A DNA stretch of 64,000 nucleotides from Magnetospirillum sp. XM-1 (GCF_001511835.1 NZ_LN997848.1:2818001-2882000), one strand, 5' to 3'; numbered from the stretch's first letter, positions 1-7,288 are shown. Notes: generated from the letters alone by a model not told the origin. Numbers and translations: made by a program.

Positions 1-1
1 T

Positions 2-1072
2 GCGGAAGTGAGGGAATTGATTCGCCCTATGCAGGGCACCCTCGACGGCGTTGTTTTGGCTCCTCGTGTGGAAGAGATCGTCGCAGTTATCACCGAGACG
101 GTGACCGAACGCACCATGTCCATTCCGCAGATCGTGGTGATCCCGAAGCGTCAAGTCACCTTCCATTTCAGAGACTTTGACCTCAACGAACTGGGGAGCA
201 TCAATCACCGGCCATTGGACGATGGCTTGGTGATCCAAACCTTGCGGACTGAAGTGAAGACCTACCTCGCGAAAACCGTGGATGATCCACGCGAAGAGCG
301 GATGGAGGACTATCTCGTCCGCCACCTGATTGACCGGAACGAGGTGGATTACGACAGCCACGCTGATTTGCTCTACAAACTTGCCGGTCAGTTAGTTCAT
401 CGGGTTCGGTCGTACCTGACCACCGACGCCGAGGTAGAGAACGTCCTGCTCCGCAATGGCCGCCAATTGGCAGATTTCATTTTTGCCCAGATGAAGCAGC
501 ACTACTCGGAAACGCCATTGGGGGAAGACGATTACGAGGTCCGCGTAACCCGTGGATTTGTTTTGCTCCAACCTCAGCTACTCAATGTCACGCCCGGCCA
601 ACAGGTGAAGGATTTCAAACAGCAGGTGATGCCGTTGTCCGACACCAAGCGTCAGGTGTTCGGCGGGTTCAAAAAATGCTGCTATCCGGTACAGAAGTTC
701 GATTCTGATCCCGAACGCCGGTTTGCAGTCCTTGTGGATTCCGATGCCTCGGTCGAAAAATGGTTGAAACCGGGGCGTGCTCAATTTCAGATCGAGTATC
801 GCTCGGGTGAATCCTATGAGCCGGACTATGTGGTGGAAACCGCGAAGCAGATGCTGATCTGTGAAATCAAGGCAAAGAACGAACTTTCTGATCCCATCGT
901 CCAAGCCAAGGCACAGGCGGCGGTGAAGTGGTGCAAGGCAGCCAGCCAGCACGCCAAGGAAAGTTGCGGGAAACCATGGTCGTATGTGCTGATCGCTGAC
1001 GATCAGGTCATCGGCAGTGCGACCGTGGAGGGGTTGGCGGCCAAATTCACCCAAGGAGCCGTCATTAGATGA
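2..1072 (+). CDS. Type III restriction-type helicase/nuclease, C-terminal part (5' end outside window)
   Basis: The frame is open to the left edge, so only the last 356 or so residues are present. Near the C-terminus there is a PD-(D/E)xK nuclease signature: a YEPDYVVE strand (about residue 280) followed by LICEIKAKN, as in the endonuclease domain of type III Res subunits and related DEAD/DEAH helicase-nucleases. The helicase motifs would lie upstream, off the window. The likely role is DNA cleavage by an ATP-dependent restriction or defence enzyme. No Mod methylase is visible beside it; it may be further left. GC content is higher than in the genes that follow, which suggests a separate origin for that segment. 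Family assignment is moderately sure, the biological role is inferred. Confidence 0.7.
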   Translation, partial: AEVRELIRPMQGTLDGVVLAPRVEEIVAVITETVTERTMSIPQIVVIPKRQVTFHFRDFDLNELGSINHRPLDDGLVIQTLRTEVKTYLAKTVDDPREERMEDYLVRHLIDRNEVDYDSHADLLYKLAGQLVHRVRSYLTTDAEVENVLLRNGRQLADFIFAQMKQHYSETPLGEDDYEVRVTRGFVLLQPQLLNVTPGQQVKDFKQQVMPLSDTKRQVFGGFKKCCYPVQKFDSDPERRFAVLVDSDASVEKWLKPGRAQFQIEYRSGESYEPDYVVETAKQMLICEIKAKNELSDPIVQAKAQAAVKWCKAASQHAKESCGKPWSYVLIADDQVIGSATVEGLAAKFTQGAVIR

Positions 1073-1483
1073 ATTCCGCCCTCGGGAAGTTCGGACGGTT
1101 GGGGGGGGGGCACTTGCTCTGACGCTTAATGTCCCATCGCATGCGGATGAGCGACACCAATAGTCTTCCTGCTTTACCCCCGACATGGACTGCACCGGGA
1201 GGGCCGTGGAGGCCATTGCCGCCGCCAAGGCTTCTTCCTCGGTGCTGGATAAGCGATTGTTCACGAGCTTTACCATATCCGCCACCGCAGCCTCGACGCT
1301 GAGTTCTGGCAAATGGTCGGCTGCATCATCCAGGATTGGAAGGAGCGAATGCTCTGGCTCGAAAGAAACGAAAATCTGCCTGAGTTCAAATAAAACAATC
1401 AGCAGGCTAGTTTCGATAGCAAGGAAAAATTCCGTTTGATCGGTAAATTGACTTCTCAGCACTATCGATGTGCAGAAGTGCAT
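1065..1483 (-). CDS. Hypothetical protein, probably frameshifted at a C tract
   Basis: A minus-strand frame starts at 1483, overlapping the end of the cyclase-like gene by 77 nt. Its first 110 or so residues look protein-like (an amphipathic helical stretch with FEPEHSLLPILDD, then an Ala/Glu-rich helix). Past the ten-base C tract at 1110-1101 the same frame runs on antisense to the nuclease gene down to 578, which is unlikely to be coding. One more C would end it at 1065. The start has only a weak GGA upstream at 11 nt. No family recognised and no clear membrane segment. It may be a real small gene, a remnant, or a fragment joined to the cyclase-like gene at a composition break near 1390. 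Confidence 0.3.
1101..1110. repeat. Homopolymeric tract of ten G
   Basis: Ten consecutive G on the plus strand, just after the nuclease gene and inside the 3' part of the convergent minus-strand frame, where it reads as a C tract. One extra C would close that frame at a TAA at 1065-1067, next to the nuclease stop. Such tracts slip readily and can also be sequencing errors. Confidence 0.8.
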
Positions 1484-2360
1484 TGCTTAGTGATTCCATA
1501 ATGGACAAAACCTTTAACGCCTCTTTATCATTCGTCGGCATTCTAGACTTATGATAATCGCATAAATTAAGAACTATATCTTTTATTGAATTAATCTGCT
1601 TTTTCGCCTCATTTATATCGTCGGCCGAAAAAGAGCAATCAACTAATTTTTTAAAAAAATCAACCGGAGAAATGATTGACGAGCAATTCAGCGTGTCTAT
1701 CCAGTCGCCTACCATTCTCTTTACGCAAGAGTCGTCGTACCGAGATATTTCATCGATCACAACTTGATCAATCTGGATATATGGCATTCCAATTTGTTCA
1801 CCATTGATGTTGATGGCGGCAGAGTGCTTTTCTCCAGTCACCGCGTCCTGATATGCAGGCCCAAAAATATAATTACCATGATGATATACCTTTCCCATCG
1901 TGATGAATCCTCGACATAGCACTCTTTCTCTAAGCAGCAATCGCCCAAATACCATCCGGCAAAAGTGCAGCATATTGACTACACCGGCCGGCGAAATTTC
2001 GCATGAAATAACAACAGAATCGGATAGCTGCGTTATTTTAAAATTTAAATCAAAAGCAATACGATTGCTTTGTGGACAAACGCCTCCGCCATCCCTGCTA
2101 AACATAGATTCATCTTTGGCCGACCCAAGTTGCGATATCAACCTCACAATTAAATCAGGATCACCTTCAGAACACGACTTATCTATAATATTTTTGAACC
2201 CAACAACATCAATAAATCCGACAATTTTGTCTTCATATTTTCTGACTGGCATGCCAATGCCTCGCTGTAAAAGGAGCGGTTTGTCAAATGACAAACTCAT
2301 CGAGATGTGCCGCCGGGCCTCAACATGGCGATGTAATTGCAATATACCATGCTGACGCAT
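1407..2360 (-). CDS. Nucleotide-cyclase-like protein (class III cyclase fold)
   Basis: 317 residues. The order of motifs follows the class III nucleotidyl cyclase fold: VGFIDVVGF (about residues 47-55, with the first metal-site Asp), LSDSVVIS (second metal-site Asp), then RGFITMGKVY followed by IFGPAYQDA, which resembles the glycine-rich strand and the FGxAxxxA helix of cyclase homology domains. The C-terminal 120 residues are helical and unrecognised. Pycsar defence cyclases and many unstudied proteins share this fold; the substrate cannot be told. No typical effector (TM or TIR protein) is adjacent; the neighbours are a nuclease and a secreted protein. The gene is much more AT-rich than its surroundings. 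The start at 2360 has an AGG five bases upstream; ATG at 2300 or 2252 are alternatives. Confidence 0.5.
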   Translation of the reverse strand: MRQHGILQLHRHVEARRHISMSLSFDKPLLLQRGIGMPVRKYEDKIVGFIDVVGFKNIIDKSCSEGDPDLIVRLISQLGSAKDESMFSRDGGGVCPQSNRIAFDLNFKITQLSDSVVISCEISPAGVVNMLHFCRMVFGRLLLRERVLCRGFITMGKVYHHGNYIFGPAYQDAVTGEKHSAAININGEQIGMPYIQIDQVVIDEISRYDDSCVKRMVGDWIDTLNCSSIISPVDFFKKLVDCSFSADDINEAKKQINSIKDIVLNLCDYHKSRMPTNDKEALKVLSIMESLSNALLHIDSAEKSIYRSNGIFPCYRN

Positions 2361-2402
2361 TGTGCCTGATTTCTACAGTTATGATAACAAAATCTCACTT
2401 AA

Positions 2403-2430
2403 TGTATAGTTGTAGTAATAATTTTCGCAA
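2403..2430 (-). promoter_or_regulatory. Candidate sigma-70 promoter of the cyclase-like gene
   Basis: Reading on the minus strand, TTGCGA (2430-2425), a 16-nt spacer and TATACA (2408-2403) lie about 40 nt before the start at 2360, in an AT-rich gap. The match to consensus is moderate. Confidence 0.4.
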
Positions 2431-2449
2431 TTAATAACGCACATGCTCT

Positions 2450-3052
2450 TCACTCCCTGCTCCGTTCGATCCAGCCAGGGTCTTCCGGGAATTTTGCCAA
2501 TAATTTTTGCATTCGCATGATCGCAAACGCAGCAACTTCATCGCAGTGCTGAATTATCGCACCATCGTGCTTGATATACCTAAGGTCACGAAATGCGACT
2601 TGTGCATAGGTTAAGATATCACGCGACTCCGACATCGCAATACCGTGCGGGATGAAGCCGACCGATGGTGCGAGCCACAAATCGTGATCGCTTAACCATT
2701 GCATGGAAATCTCGGCAAAACGGCTGATCTTGGCCTCTTGGGCTGAGCAGTATTCGCCGCGATCATGCAAGGTCATGCCGTTCTTGTCCTTGCCAAGTAC
2801 TGCTGCCCTTTCCTGATGCCAGTATCCTGGGGTGTTGATCTCGTCGTATGTGATGGGCGGCGGCGATGGCTTCGAGCCGAGGGAGTAATAATTGGGCAGG
2901 CCCGGATCGCGTGGATAGATCGGCGGGGGAGCGGCCTTAACCACACCGGCGGCCCCCTTGTCCGTCGAATAGAAGACGCCTTCCTGAGCGTTCGTGGCAA
3001 ATGTCGCAGTTAACAGCAAGCAGACTGATAGCAGCATGACTTGCGAACGCAT
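2450..3052 (-). CDS. Secreted or periplasmic hypothetical protein
   Basis: 200 residues from ATG 3052, chosen because GGAGGG stands five bases upstream; the in-frame TTG at 3064 would overlap that site. The N-terminus is a signal peptide: MRSQ, a hydrophobic core (VMLLSVCLLLTA) and a cleavage-like TNAQ at about residue 23. The mature part is Pro-rich for 60 residues (PPPIYPRDPGLPNYY) and then helical, with three Cys. No family recognised. It is a single gene with its own promoter and operator-like palindrome, lying between the cyclase-like and phosphatase genes. Confidence 0.65.
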   Translation of the reverse strand: MRSQVMLLSVCLLLTATFATNAQEGVFYSTDKGAAGVVKAAPPPIYPRDPGLPNYYSLGSKPSPPPITYDEINTPGYWHQERAAVLGKDKNGMTLHDRGEYCSAQEAKISRFAEISMQWLSDHDLWLAPSVGFIPHGIAMSESRDILTYAQVAFRDLRYIKHDGAIIQHCDEVAAFAIMRMQKLLAKFPEDPGWIERSRE

Positions 3053-3082
3053 AATGCCCTCCAATCAACCTGCCATATGTGC

Positions 3083-3118
3083 TTGTTACAATATAACAAC
3101 ATAAATACATATTATCAA
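3083..3118 (-). promoter_or_regulatory. Promoter with palindromic operator for the secreted-protein gene
   Basis: On the minus strand TTGATA (3118-3113), a 17-nt spacer and TATATT (3095-3090) form a good sigma-70 promoter. A palindrome TTGTTA-N5-TAACAA at 3083-3099 covers the -10 box, the layout expected for a repressor site. The gene starts at 3052. Confidence 0.5.
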
Positions 3119-3135
3119 TATATGCGGGGTAAAAT

Positions 3136-3327
3136 ATGCGATTAAATGACTTTACGATTTCTCCACAAGATGCCGTTTCTGTTGCTCCGAGACGATTGCC
3201 GCCGGTTAATAATGAGAACCTTATTAGATTTGAGGTGATGGCCGTCCTTGACCTGCTCCGAGGTGCTCTACATGATGCTCAGCGTCTGCTCGATCTGATT
3301 GACCGGCGATCAACCCCCTGCTTATGA
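3136..3327 (+). CDS. Small hypothetical protein
   Basis: 63 residues, starting MRLNDFTISP, with GGGGT six bases before the ATG. The sequence is basic in the middle and has a hydrophobic-charged helix at the end. The last 49 nt overlap the convergent phosphatase gene, which lowers confidence. It diverges from the secreted-protein gene with 83 nt between the starts. No family recognised. Confidence 0.35.
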   Translation: MRLNDFTISPQDAVSVAPRRLPPVNNENLIRFEVMAVLDLLRGALHDAQRLLDLIDRRSTPCL

Positions 3328-3824
3328 CCGTCAATCGCAGCAACCATCCGTCCTTCGAAGCCAAGAATCTTGTCCGCGAATCGGACAATCAGGCGATTGG
3401 GCATGGCACCTGGACGAAGACCGAGGATCAGGTCCATGGCTTGATCTGGGGACAGGTGAAGACAGGCCAGTACGAACGCTGCTGCGGTTGACCTACTGAC
3501 CCCTGCCCAACAATGAATGAGTACCTTGCTGCCGCTTGGGATGTTCCGCCCGAATTCCAGGATGGCGTGTGCGTGTTCGGCACAGGGGTATTCAGCCCGA
3601 TCCCTCGCCGACAACATCGTGCCGACCACCCCACCCATGGCGTGCAGATCGAAGAATCGCAGACTCAGAACCCTGATCGTTTCATCGAACACCAATGGAT
3701 CGTCTTGGTCATCGCCAGGGTCGAGTATCGAGATGACGTGTGACGGGCGAAGCGATTCCAACTCGTCAGCCAGTTCGTCCAGGCCGCAGATCGTTAGTTC
3801 GAAGGGCAATCCCGACTTTCCCAT
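3279..3824 (-). CDS. Dual-specificity / tyrosine phosphatase family protein
   Basis: 181 residues. The active-site loop is HCWAGVSRST at about residues 103-112, a textbook HC-x5-R-S/T signature, with Cys as nucleophile and Arg binding phosphate. An upstream FFDLHAMG loop (about residue 58) carries a candidate general-acid Asp. The length fits small bacterial DSP-like phosphatases; no signal peptide, so cytoplasmic. The start has GGGAGGGAG five bases upstream. The gene is transcribed from a strong minus-strand promoter at 3983-4011, back-to-back with the promoter of the replication genes. A perfect palindrome (3893-3911) lies in its 5' leader. Substrate unknown. Confidence 0.75.
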   Translation of the reverse strand: MGKSGLPFELTICGLDELADELESLRPSHVISILDPGDDQDDPLVFDETIRVLSLRFFDLHAMGGVVGTMLSARDRAEYPCAEHAHAILEFGRNIPSGSKVLIHCWAGVSRSTAAAFVLACLHLSPDQAMDLILGLRPGAMPNRLIVRFADKILGFEGRMVAAIDGHKQGVDRRSIRSSRR

Positions 3825-3892
3825 GACTCTCCCTCCCTATAACGGTGGGGACCATAACAGGTGCCTCAAATACGGCCAACCGACCGAGAGAG

Positions 3893-3911
3893 GTTTTCCG
3901 CTGCGGAAAAC
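3893..3911. repeat. Palindrome GTTTTCCGC-T-GCGGAAAAC, copy 1
   Basis: Nine-base arms around a single T. The same 19 bases recur at 8615-8633. This copy lies 69-87 nt upstream of the phosphatase start, inside its transcribed leader if the promoter at 3983-4011 is used. There is no T-run after it, so it looks like a protein-binding site rather than a terminator. Confidence 0.8.
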
Positions 3912-3982
3912 GTAGCCGCCAAAAGGCAAATACAGACCAAACAAAGCGACGTAGATGCGAAGAATATAAATAGATATATTAA

Positions 3983-4011
3983 ATTATACAAAATAAATAT
4001 TGAATAGTCAA
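3983..4011 (-). promoter_or_regulatory. Strong sigma-70 promoter toward the phosphatase gene
   Basis: On the minus strand TTGACT (4011-4006), exactly 17 nt, then TATAAT (3988-3983). It overlaps, in the opposite direction, the plus-strand promoter at 4000-4028, so the two may compete. A start near 3976 would give a leader of about 150 nt before the phosphatase gene. Confidence 0.65.
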
Positions 4012-4028
4012 GTATTGTATAGTATAAA
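4000..4028 (+). promoter_or_regulatory. Sigma-70 promoter of the primase leader RNA
   Basis: TTGAAT (4000-4005), a 17-nt spacer and TATAAA (4023-4028), in a very AT-rich stretch (3960-4035). Transcription would begin near 4035 and meet a terminator at 4135-4168 before the primase gene. Confidence 0.6.
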
Positions 4029-4034
4029 TAATTA

Positions 4035-4168
4035 TAACGCTGGTTCCAAAATAGGCGTGAGAGGTTTTGTTGCGTAATAGTTTGTTGGAGTAATCCGATT
4101 TAGCATTTTCGTGCCACATTACCTCTCGGCACCGCCCCCAGCGACTGGAACCCGCTGGGGGCTTTTTT
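4035..4168 (+). ncRNA. Candidate leader RNA / small RNA upstream of the primase gene
   Basis: This transcript of about 130 nt would start at the promoter 4000-4028 and end at the terminator 4135-4168, with no gene inside. A hairpin GTGCC/GGCAC (4111-4115 with 4128-4132) exposes a 12-nt loop whose TTACCTC (4119-4125) is complementary to the primase Shine-Dalgarno GAGGTAA (4171-4177). The same loop can also pair with GAGAGGT at 4059-4065. These options suggest an attenuator or an SD-sequestering RNA acting in cis or in trans. All of this is read from sequence; no family is recognised and expression is unproven. Confidence 0.5.
4135..4168 (+). terminator. Intrinsic terminator just upstream of the primase gene
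   Basis: CCCCCAGC (4135-4142) pairs with GCTGGGGG (4154-4161) across an 11-nt loop and is followed by CTTTTTT. It ends 12 nt before the primase start codon, which points to control of the replication genes by premature termination. Confidence 0.8.
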
Positions 4169-4180
4169 GTGAGGTAACGA

Positions 4181-5128
4181 ATGAAATATACTATTGGAAG
4201 AAACAAGGAGCAAAACTACCCGAGCGTCATTGAGGATGATTGGGCCGGATTTGTCTCCTCGCTCCAGGATATGTCCCAGGCGGACATCCAAGGGGCGAAC
4301 AAGGATGAGTGCAAGGATCAGGCATACGGATTGACCGCCTGCACCTTCACTGGTGATGGCCGCCGGTTGAAGGCCAATGCCACAGAAACCGAGTTCGTGT
4401 GGCTGGATTGCGAAGTAGGAAAGCCGAACGAACTTGCCAAGGCGATTGATGGTCTCCGTACCATTGGGTTGGAGGCGGTGGTCTATAGCTCTGCCGGTCA
4501 TGCCCCACCGGCAGACCGATTCCGCATCATCCTGCCGCTGGCGTCACCGATCAGCAGCCACACAGATTATCGACGGGTTTGCCTGCAATTGCAGGCCAGC
4601 CTGGGAGTGGCGATAGATCGCAGCAAACTCACCATGTACGCACTGCTGTATCAACCGGCCCGATATTCCTCGGCCACGAAGAATGTGTTCGTCCATCTTC
4701 CTGGCACCATTCTTACTGCGGAAGACTGGATATCGGTCTGCCCGCCTGCACCAGCAAAACCGGCCATGCCGACCGTTCCCCTGACTATCAGCAATATTCC
4801 AAGCGGATATGTCGAGGCTGCGGTGAAGGGGGAGATCAGCCGAATCGCATCGGCGGTTTCTGGCCAGCGTCACAACACCATCCTGTCGGCGGCCATCCGA
4901 TTGGCCGAACTGTCCAAGGCTGATGTTTTGGACTGGTCGGTGGCGGCAGCCATCATCATGGAACATGGGGTCGCATCGGTCGGCCACGGAAGCAGGCAGG
5001 AGGTTGAGGACATCGTTCGATACGCCTGGGCGACCGCTCAACCACGACAATTAAAGGAACAAATAAGCAACATATCCGCTATTCGCATGAAGGCGGGAGC
5101 AAAAAGAAAGGAACTTGCACATGTCTGA
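4181..5128 (+). CDS. Archaeo-eukaryotic-type primase, replication protein
   Basis: 315 residues. The central part matches the bifunctional primase/polymerase layout: FVWLDCE (about residue 72, metal-binding acids), SSAGHAPPADRFRIILPL (about 103-120, the conserved His and the strand typical of replication primases), and a further acid region near AIDRSKLT. The C-terminal third (GQRHNTILSAAIRLAEL...) is the helical segment often found after such primase domains. It likely makes primers to start replication of the element. SD GAGGTAA lies six bases before ATG 4181. The stop overlaps the helicase start by 8 nt, so the two are probably translationally coupled. Family confident, exact replicon type not. 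Confidence 0.7.
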   Translation: MKYTIGRNKEQNYPSVIEDDWAGFVSSLQDMSQADIQGANKDECKDQAYGLTACTFTGDGRRLKANATETEFVWLDCEVGKPNELAKAIDGLRTIGLEAVVYSSAGHAPPADRFRIILPLASPISSHTDYRRVCLQLQASLGVAIDRSKLTMYALLYQPARYSSATKNVFVHLPGTILTAEDWISVCPPAPAKPAMPTVPLTISNIPSGYVEAAVKGEISRIASAVSGQRHNTILSAAIRLAELSKADVLDWSVAAAIIMEHGVASVGHGSRQEVEDIVRYAWATAQPRQLKEQISNISAIRMKAGAKRKELAHV

Positions 5129-6650
5129 TTTCATAAAACTTTTAGGAGAATGGCTGGATTTGCAGTCTGGAACCACCATCACCGATTCCGCACGCATCGA
5201 TTCATTCATCGCGGCGGCCAAGCAGTGGGACGGAACCGAATTGGACCTCGTGGATCACATGGCGATGGTTCTAACCGCCCATACCAAACTGCGTCGGCCA
5301 ACCATTGAACAACTTTGCCAGAACATGAAGGTCAAAATCGGCCTTGGCGTAATTCCCAAAAATCACATCGAGTTTGTTCGTGCATATTGCAAAAAGCATT
5401 CTGTGAAATACACCCTTGATCGCCAGATCACCATGGGTGGTTCGGAAGCAGCCGACCGCGATGTTTTCAATGAACTATTTTTATGGACCGGAGAATTTGG
5501 CGTGTTCACCGGGCGGGACTACCTGACATCAGCATGGCAGAAATGGAAAGCTGAACAGGAACGTTTGAACGCCAAGGAGTTCAGCGAACGCATCGCATTC
5601 GATCCCGATGTACCATCGGATGGATGGAATCTGGTGGTTGATGCCCTGTGTGCTGATCTTGGTGACGCACCACTCGGTCTGACCAAGGCGGAATATCTCA
5701 AACTGGTGAAGGCGGTGTTCCTCGGCTCGGTATGGCGGGTAAAACGCAAACAACTCAACCTCCCCACCATCCAGCACATCATGCTCTATCTGCGGGGCAA
5801 GCAGGGATGCGGCAAGACCAGCTTCATGCGTTGGTTTCTTGGCCCGGTGGTGGACGGCATGATCCAGACCGACTTCGGGATGTTCGACCACGACGAAAAA
5901 CAGATCATCATGAAGAACACACCGGTTATATTTTTTGATGAAGTGGCTCGTGCCGACAAGGCCGACGCTGCCAAGGTCAAAAACATGATGACCTCCGATA
6001 CCGGCATGTTCCGCAAATTGTACGGCGAAGCCAGTAAGGGCCGAATGATCTCGACCTTCTTTGGTGCGGGTAACCTCGACCTCACCGAAGTGTTCCATGA
6101 CCCGACCGGGCTACGCCGATTTTTCCAGGTTGAATGTCGCAAAGACCTTTACACTCGTTTGGACGAATTATTCGAACAAGTCGATCCCCTCGACCTCTGG
6201 AAGTCGGTCAATGAAAACGAAGCGTGCCCGACTGAAACGAAGGAAATTATCGATCTACTGATGCGAGTTGAAACCACGAAGCGGCTGATGACACCGGTCG
6301 AAGAATGGATAAAGTGCGAGATCGATGGCGGTGGCTGGCCGGATTTTTTAGGAATCCAGGACATGTTTCTGAACTTTTCCGAGTGGAAGGAAAAGCTCTA
6401 CCCGCACGATAAAACCAACCTCAGCAGCTTCTCCACCCAACTTGGTCGCATCCTGCGGGATGGCGATTATGACCACGAAAAGCGGCTCGACCCTTCGTCT
6501 CGTCGAGCCACTTATCGGTTAGGAGTTCATCTGGAAACCAACAACCCCGACTACGTAAACCGCAAGAACGCAGTTGTCGTAGCCATCAGCAAGTCACGGG
6601 CGGATGCCCGAAGGGGTTATAACCAAGAAAACATAGCAAAAACAGCGTAG
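5121..6650 (+). CDS. VirE/D5-type replicative helicase (SF3-like ATPase)
   Basis: 509 residues from ATG 5121, which has AGGAA upstream and overlaps the primase stop; TTG 5115 is an alternative. Walker A is GKQGCGKTSF (about residue 228) and Walker B TPVIFFDEVA (about 270), followed by the sensor-like STFFGAGN and the TGLRRFFQVE arginine region typical of virulence-associated E / phage primase-helicase proteins. It would unwind DNA at the element's origin together with the preceding primase; in phage P4 both activities sit in one protein, here they are split. The repeat field that starts inside its 3' end is a likely origin. No truncation seen. Confidence 0.8.
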   Translation: MSDFIKLLGEWLDLQSGTTITDSARIDSFIAAAKQWDGTELDLVDHMAMVLTAHTKLRRPTIEQLCQNMKVKIGLGVIPKNHIEFVRAYCKKHSVKYTLDRQITMGGSEAADRDVFNELFLWTGEFGVFTGRDYLTSAWQKWKAEQERLNAKEFSERIAFDPDVPSDGWNLVVDALCADLGDAPLGLTKAEYLKLVKAVFLGSVWRVKRKQLNLPTIQHIMLYLRGKQGCGKTSFMRWFLGPVVDGMIQTDFGMFDHDEKQIIMKNTPVIFFDEVARADKADAAKVKNMMTSDTGMFRKLYGEASKGRMISTFFGAGNLDLTEVFHDPTGLRRFFQVECRKDLYTRLDELFEQVDPLDLWKSVNENEACPTETKEIIDLLMRVETTKRLMTPVEEWIKCEIDGGGWPDFLGIQDMFLNFSEWKEKLYPHDKTNLSSFSTQLGRILRDGDYDHEKRLDPSSRRATYRLGVHLETNNPDYVNRKNAVVVAISKSRADARRGYNQENIAKTA

Positions 6651-6884
6651 TAACATGTCTACCGAAGGGGTTTGAAAGTGGTCACTTCAAACCCCTTCGG
6701 CTCCAATGCATTGTATTTATTGATATATTTATAGTTTCGAAGGGGTGAAGGAGTTGATTCGTAAAAATATACTGTCTGAGAAAATATGAATTCAATAAAA
6801 GGGAAATTGCTGGGGTTAAACCCCTTCACCCCTTCGGAACCACGCCAACATATTGAAAACACACAGTTTTATTCCGAAGGGGTT
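6608..6884. repeat. Iteron-like CCGAAGGGGTT repeats, candidate replication origin
   Basis: Copies on the plus strand at 6608-6618 (inside the helicase gene), 6662-6672, 6738-6746 (CGAAGGGGT core) and 6874-6884; inverted copies at 6690-6700 and 6828-6837, with a partial one at 6818-6827. The pair 6662/6700 makes a large palindrome; 6738-6751 and 6823-6836 are a perfect 14-nt inverted repeat. AT-rich stretches (6709-6735, 6761-6800) lie between. The interval 6651-6979 holds no convincing gene. Next to primase and helicase genes this is the layout of an iteron origin; part of it may also end transcription. Confidence 0.6.
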
Positions 6885-6979
6885 GGCGATCTGAATGGAA
6901 TGGTGCCCTTTTCGATTAGAACGCAACTGCCCCATTTTGATAAATAATACTGCAACTGAAGGATTCATGGAGGTCATAT

Positions 6980-7288
6980 ATGAGGGGGTTACGTGATATT
7001 TATAGCGAATTATTTTCCCTTGGCATTGTACGAAATGGCCGACAATTTGGGGAGTGGATGAACAGGGGGGAATCTTACCTTAGCTCTTCCTTGTCGAGAA
7101 ACCGCCGCCCATCAACCGAAGCCCTGTTGGCCCTGGTGTCCAATGTCAGCGATGCCATTGATGCGACCAACGAGGAATTAGTAGTTTGCACAGAATCTTC
7201 TGAAATCATGGAATACAAAGAAGGTGTCGAAGCACTTAAAAAATTAGAATCTGAAGCATGGTCAGAAATATGGAAGCGTGTTGGGTAG
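6980..7288 (+). CDS. Small hypothetical protein (DUF6626-like)
   Basis: 102 residues with a strong SD (GGAGGT, six bases before ATG). The segment GRQFGEWMNRGESYLSSSLSRNRRPSTEALLAL looks like a degenerate helix-turn-helix: a small protein with conserved R-x-P-S-T before the last helix. It recalls the DUF6626 family of alphaproteobacterial small proteins, from memory. The C-terminal 35 residues are acidic and helical. It is the first gene after the repeat field; a role in control of replication is possible but not shown. Confidence 0.6.
   Translation: MRGLRDIYSELFSLGIVRNGRQFGEWMNRGESYLSSSLSRNRRPSTEALLALVSNVSDAIDATNEELVVCTESSEIMEYKEGVEALKKLESEAWSEIWKRVG

Noticed and set aside
578..1064. Extension of the minus-strand frame from 1483 through the nuclease gene
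   Set aside because: Antisense to a protein with a recognisable nuclease motif; the real gene, if any, should end near 1065.
6662..6700. Palindrome after the helicase gene as a plain terminator
   Set aside because: It has no T-run and its arms are two of at least six related repeats, so an origin or binding site explains more; termination as a second role is not excluded.
6659..6862. 67-codon minus-strand frame in the repeat field
   Set aside because: Made of the inverted repeats themselves, no SD; better explained as origin or terminator structure.
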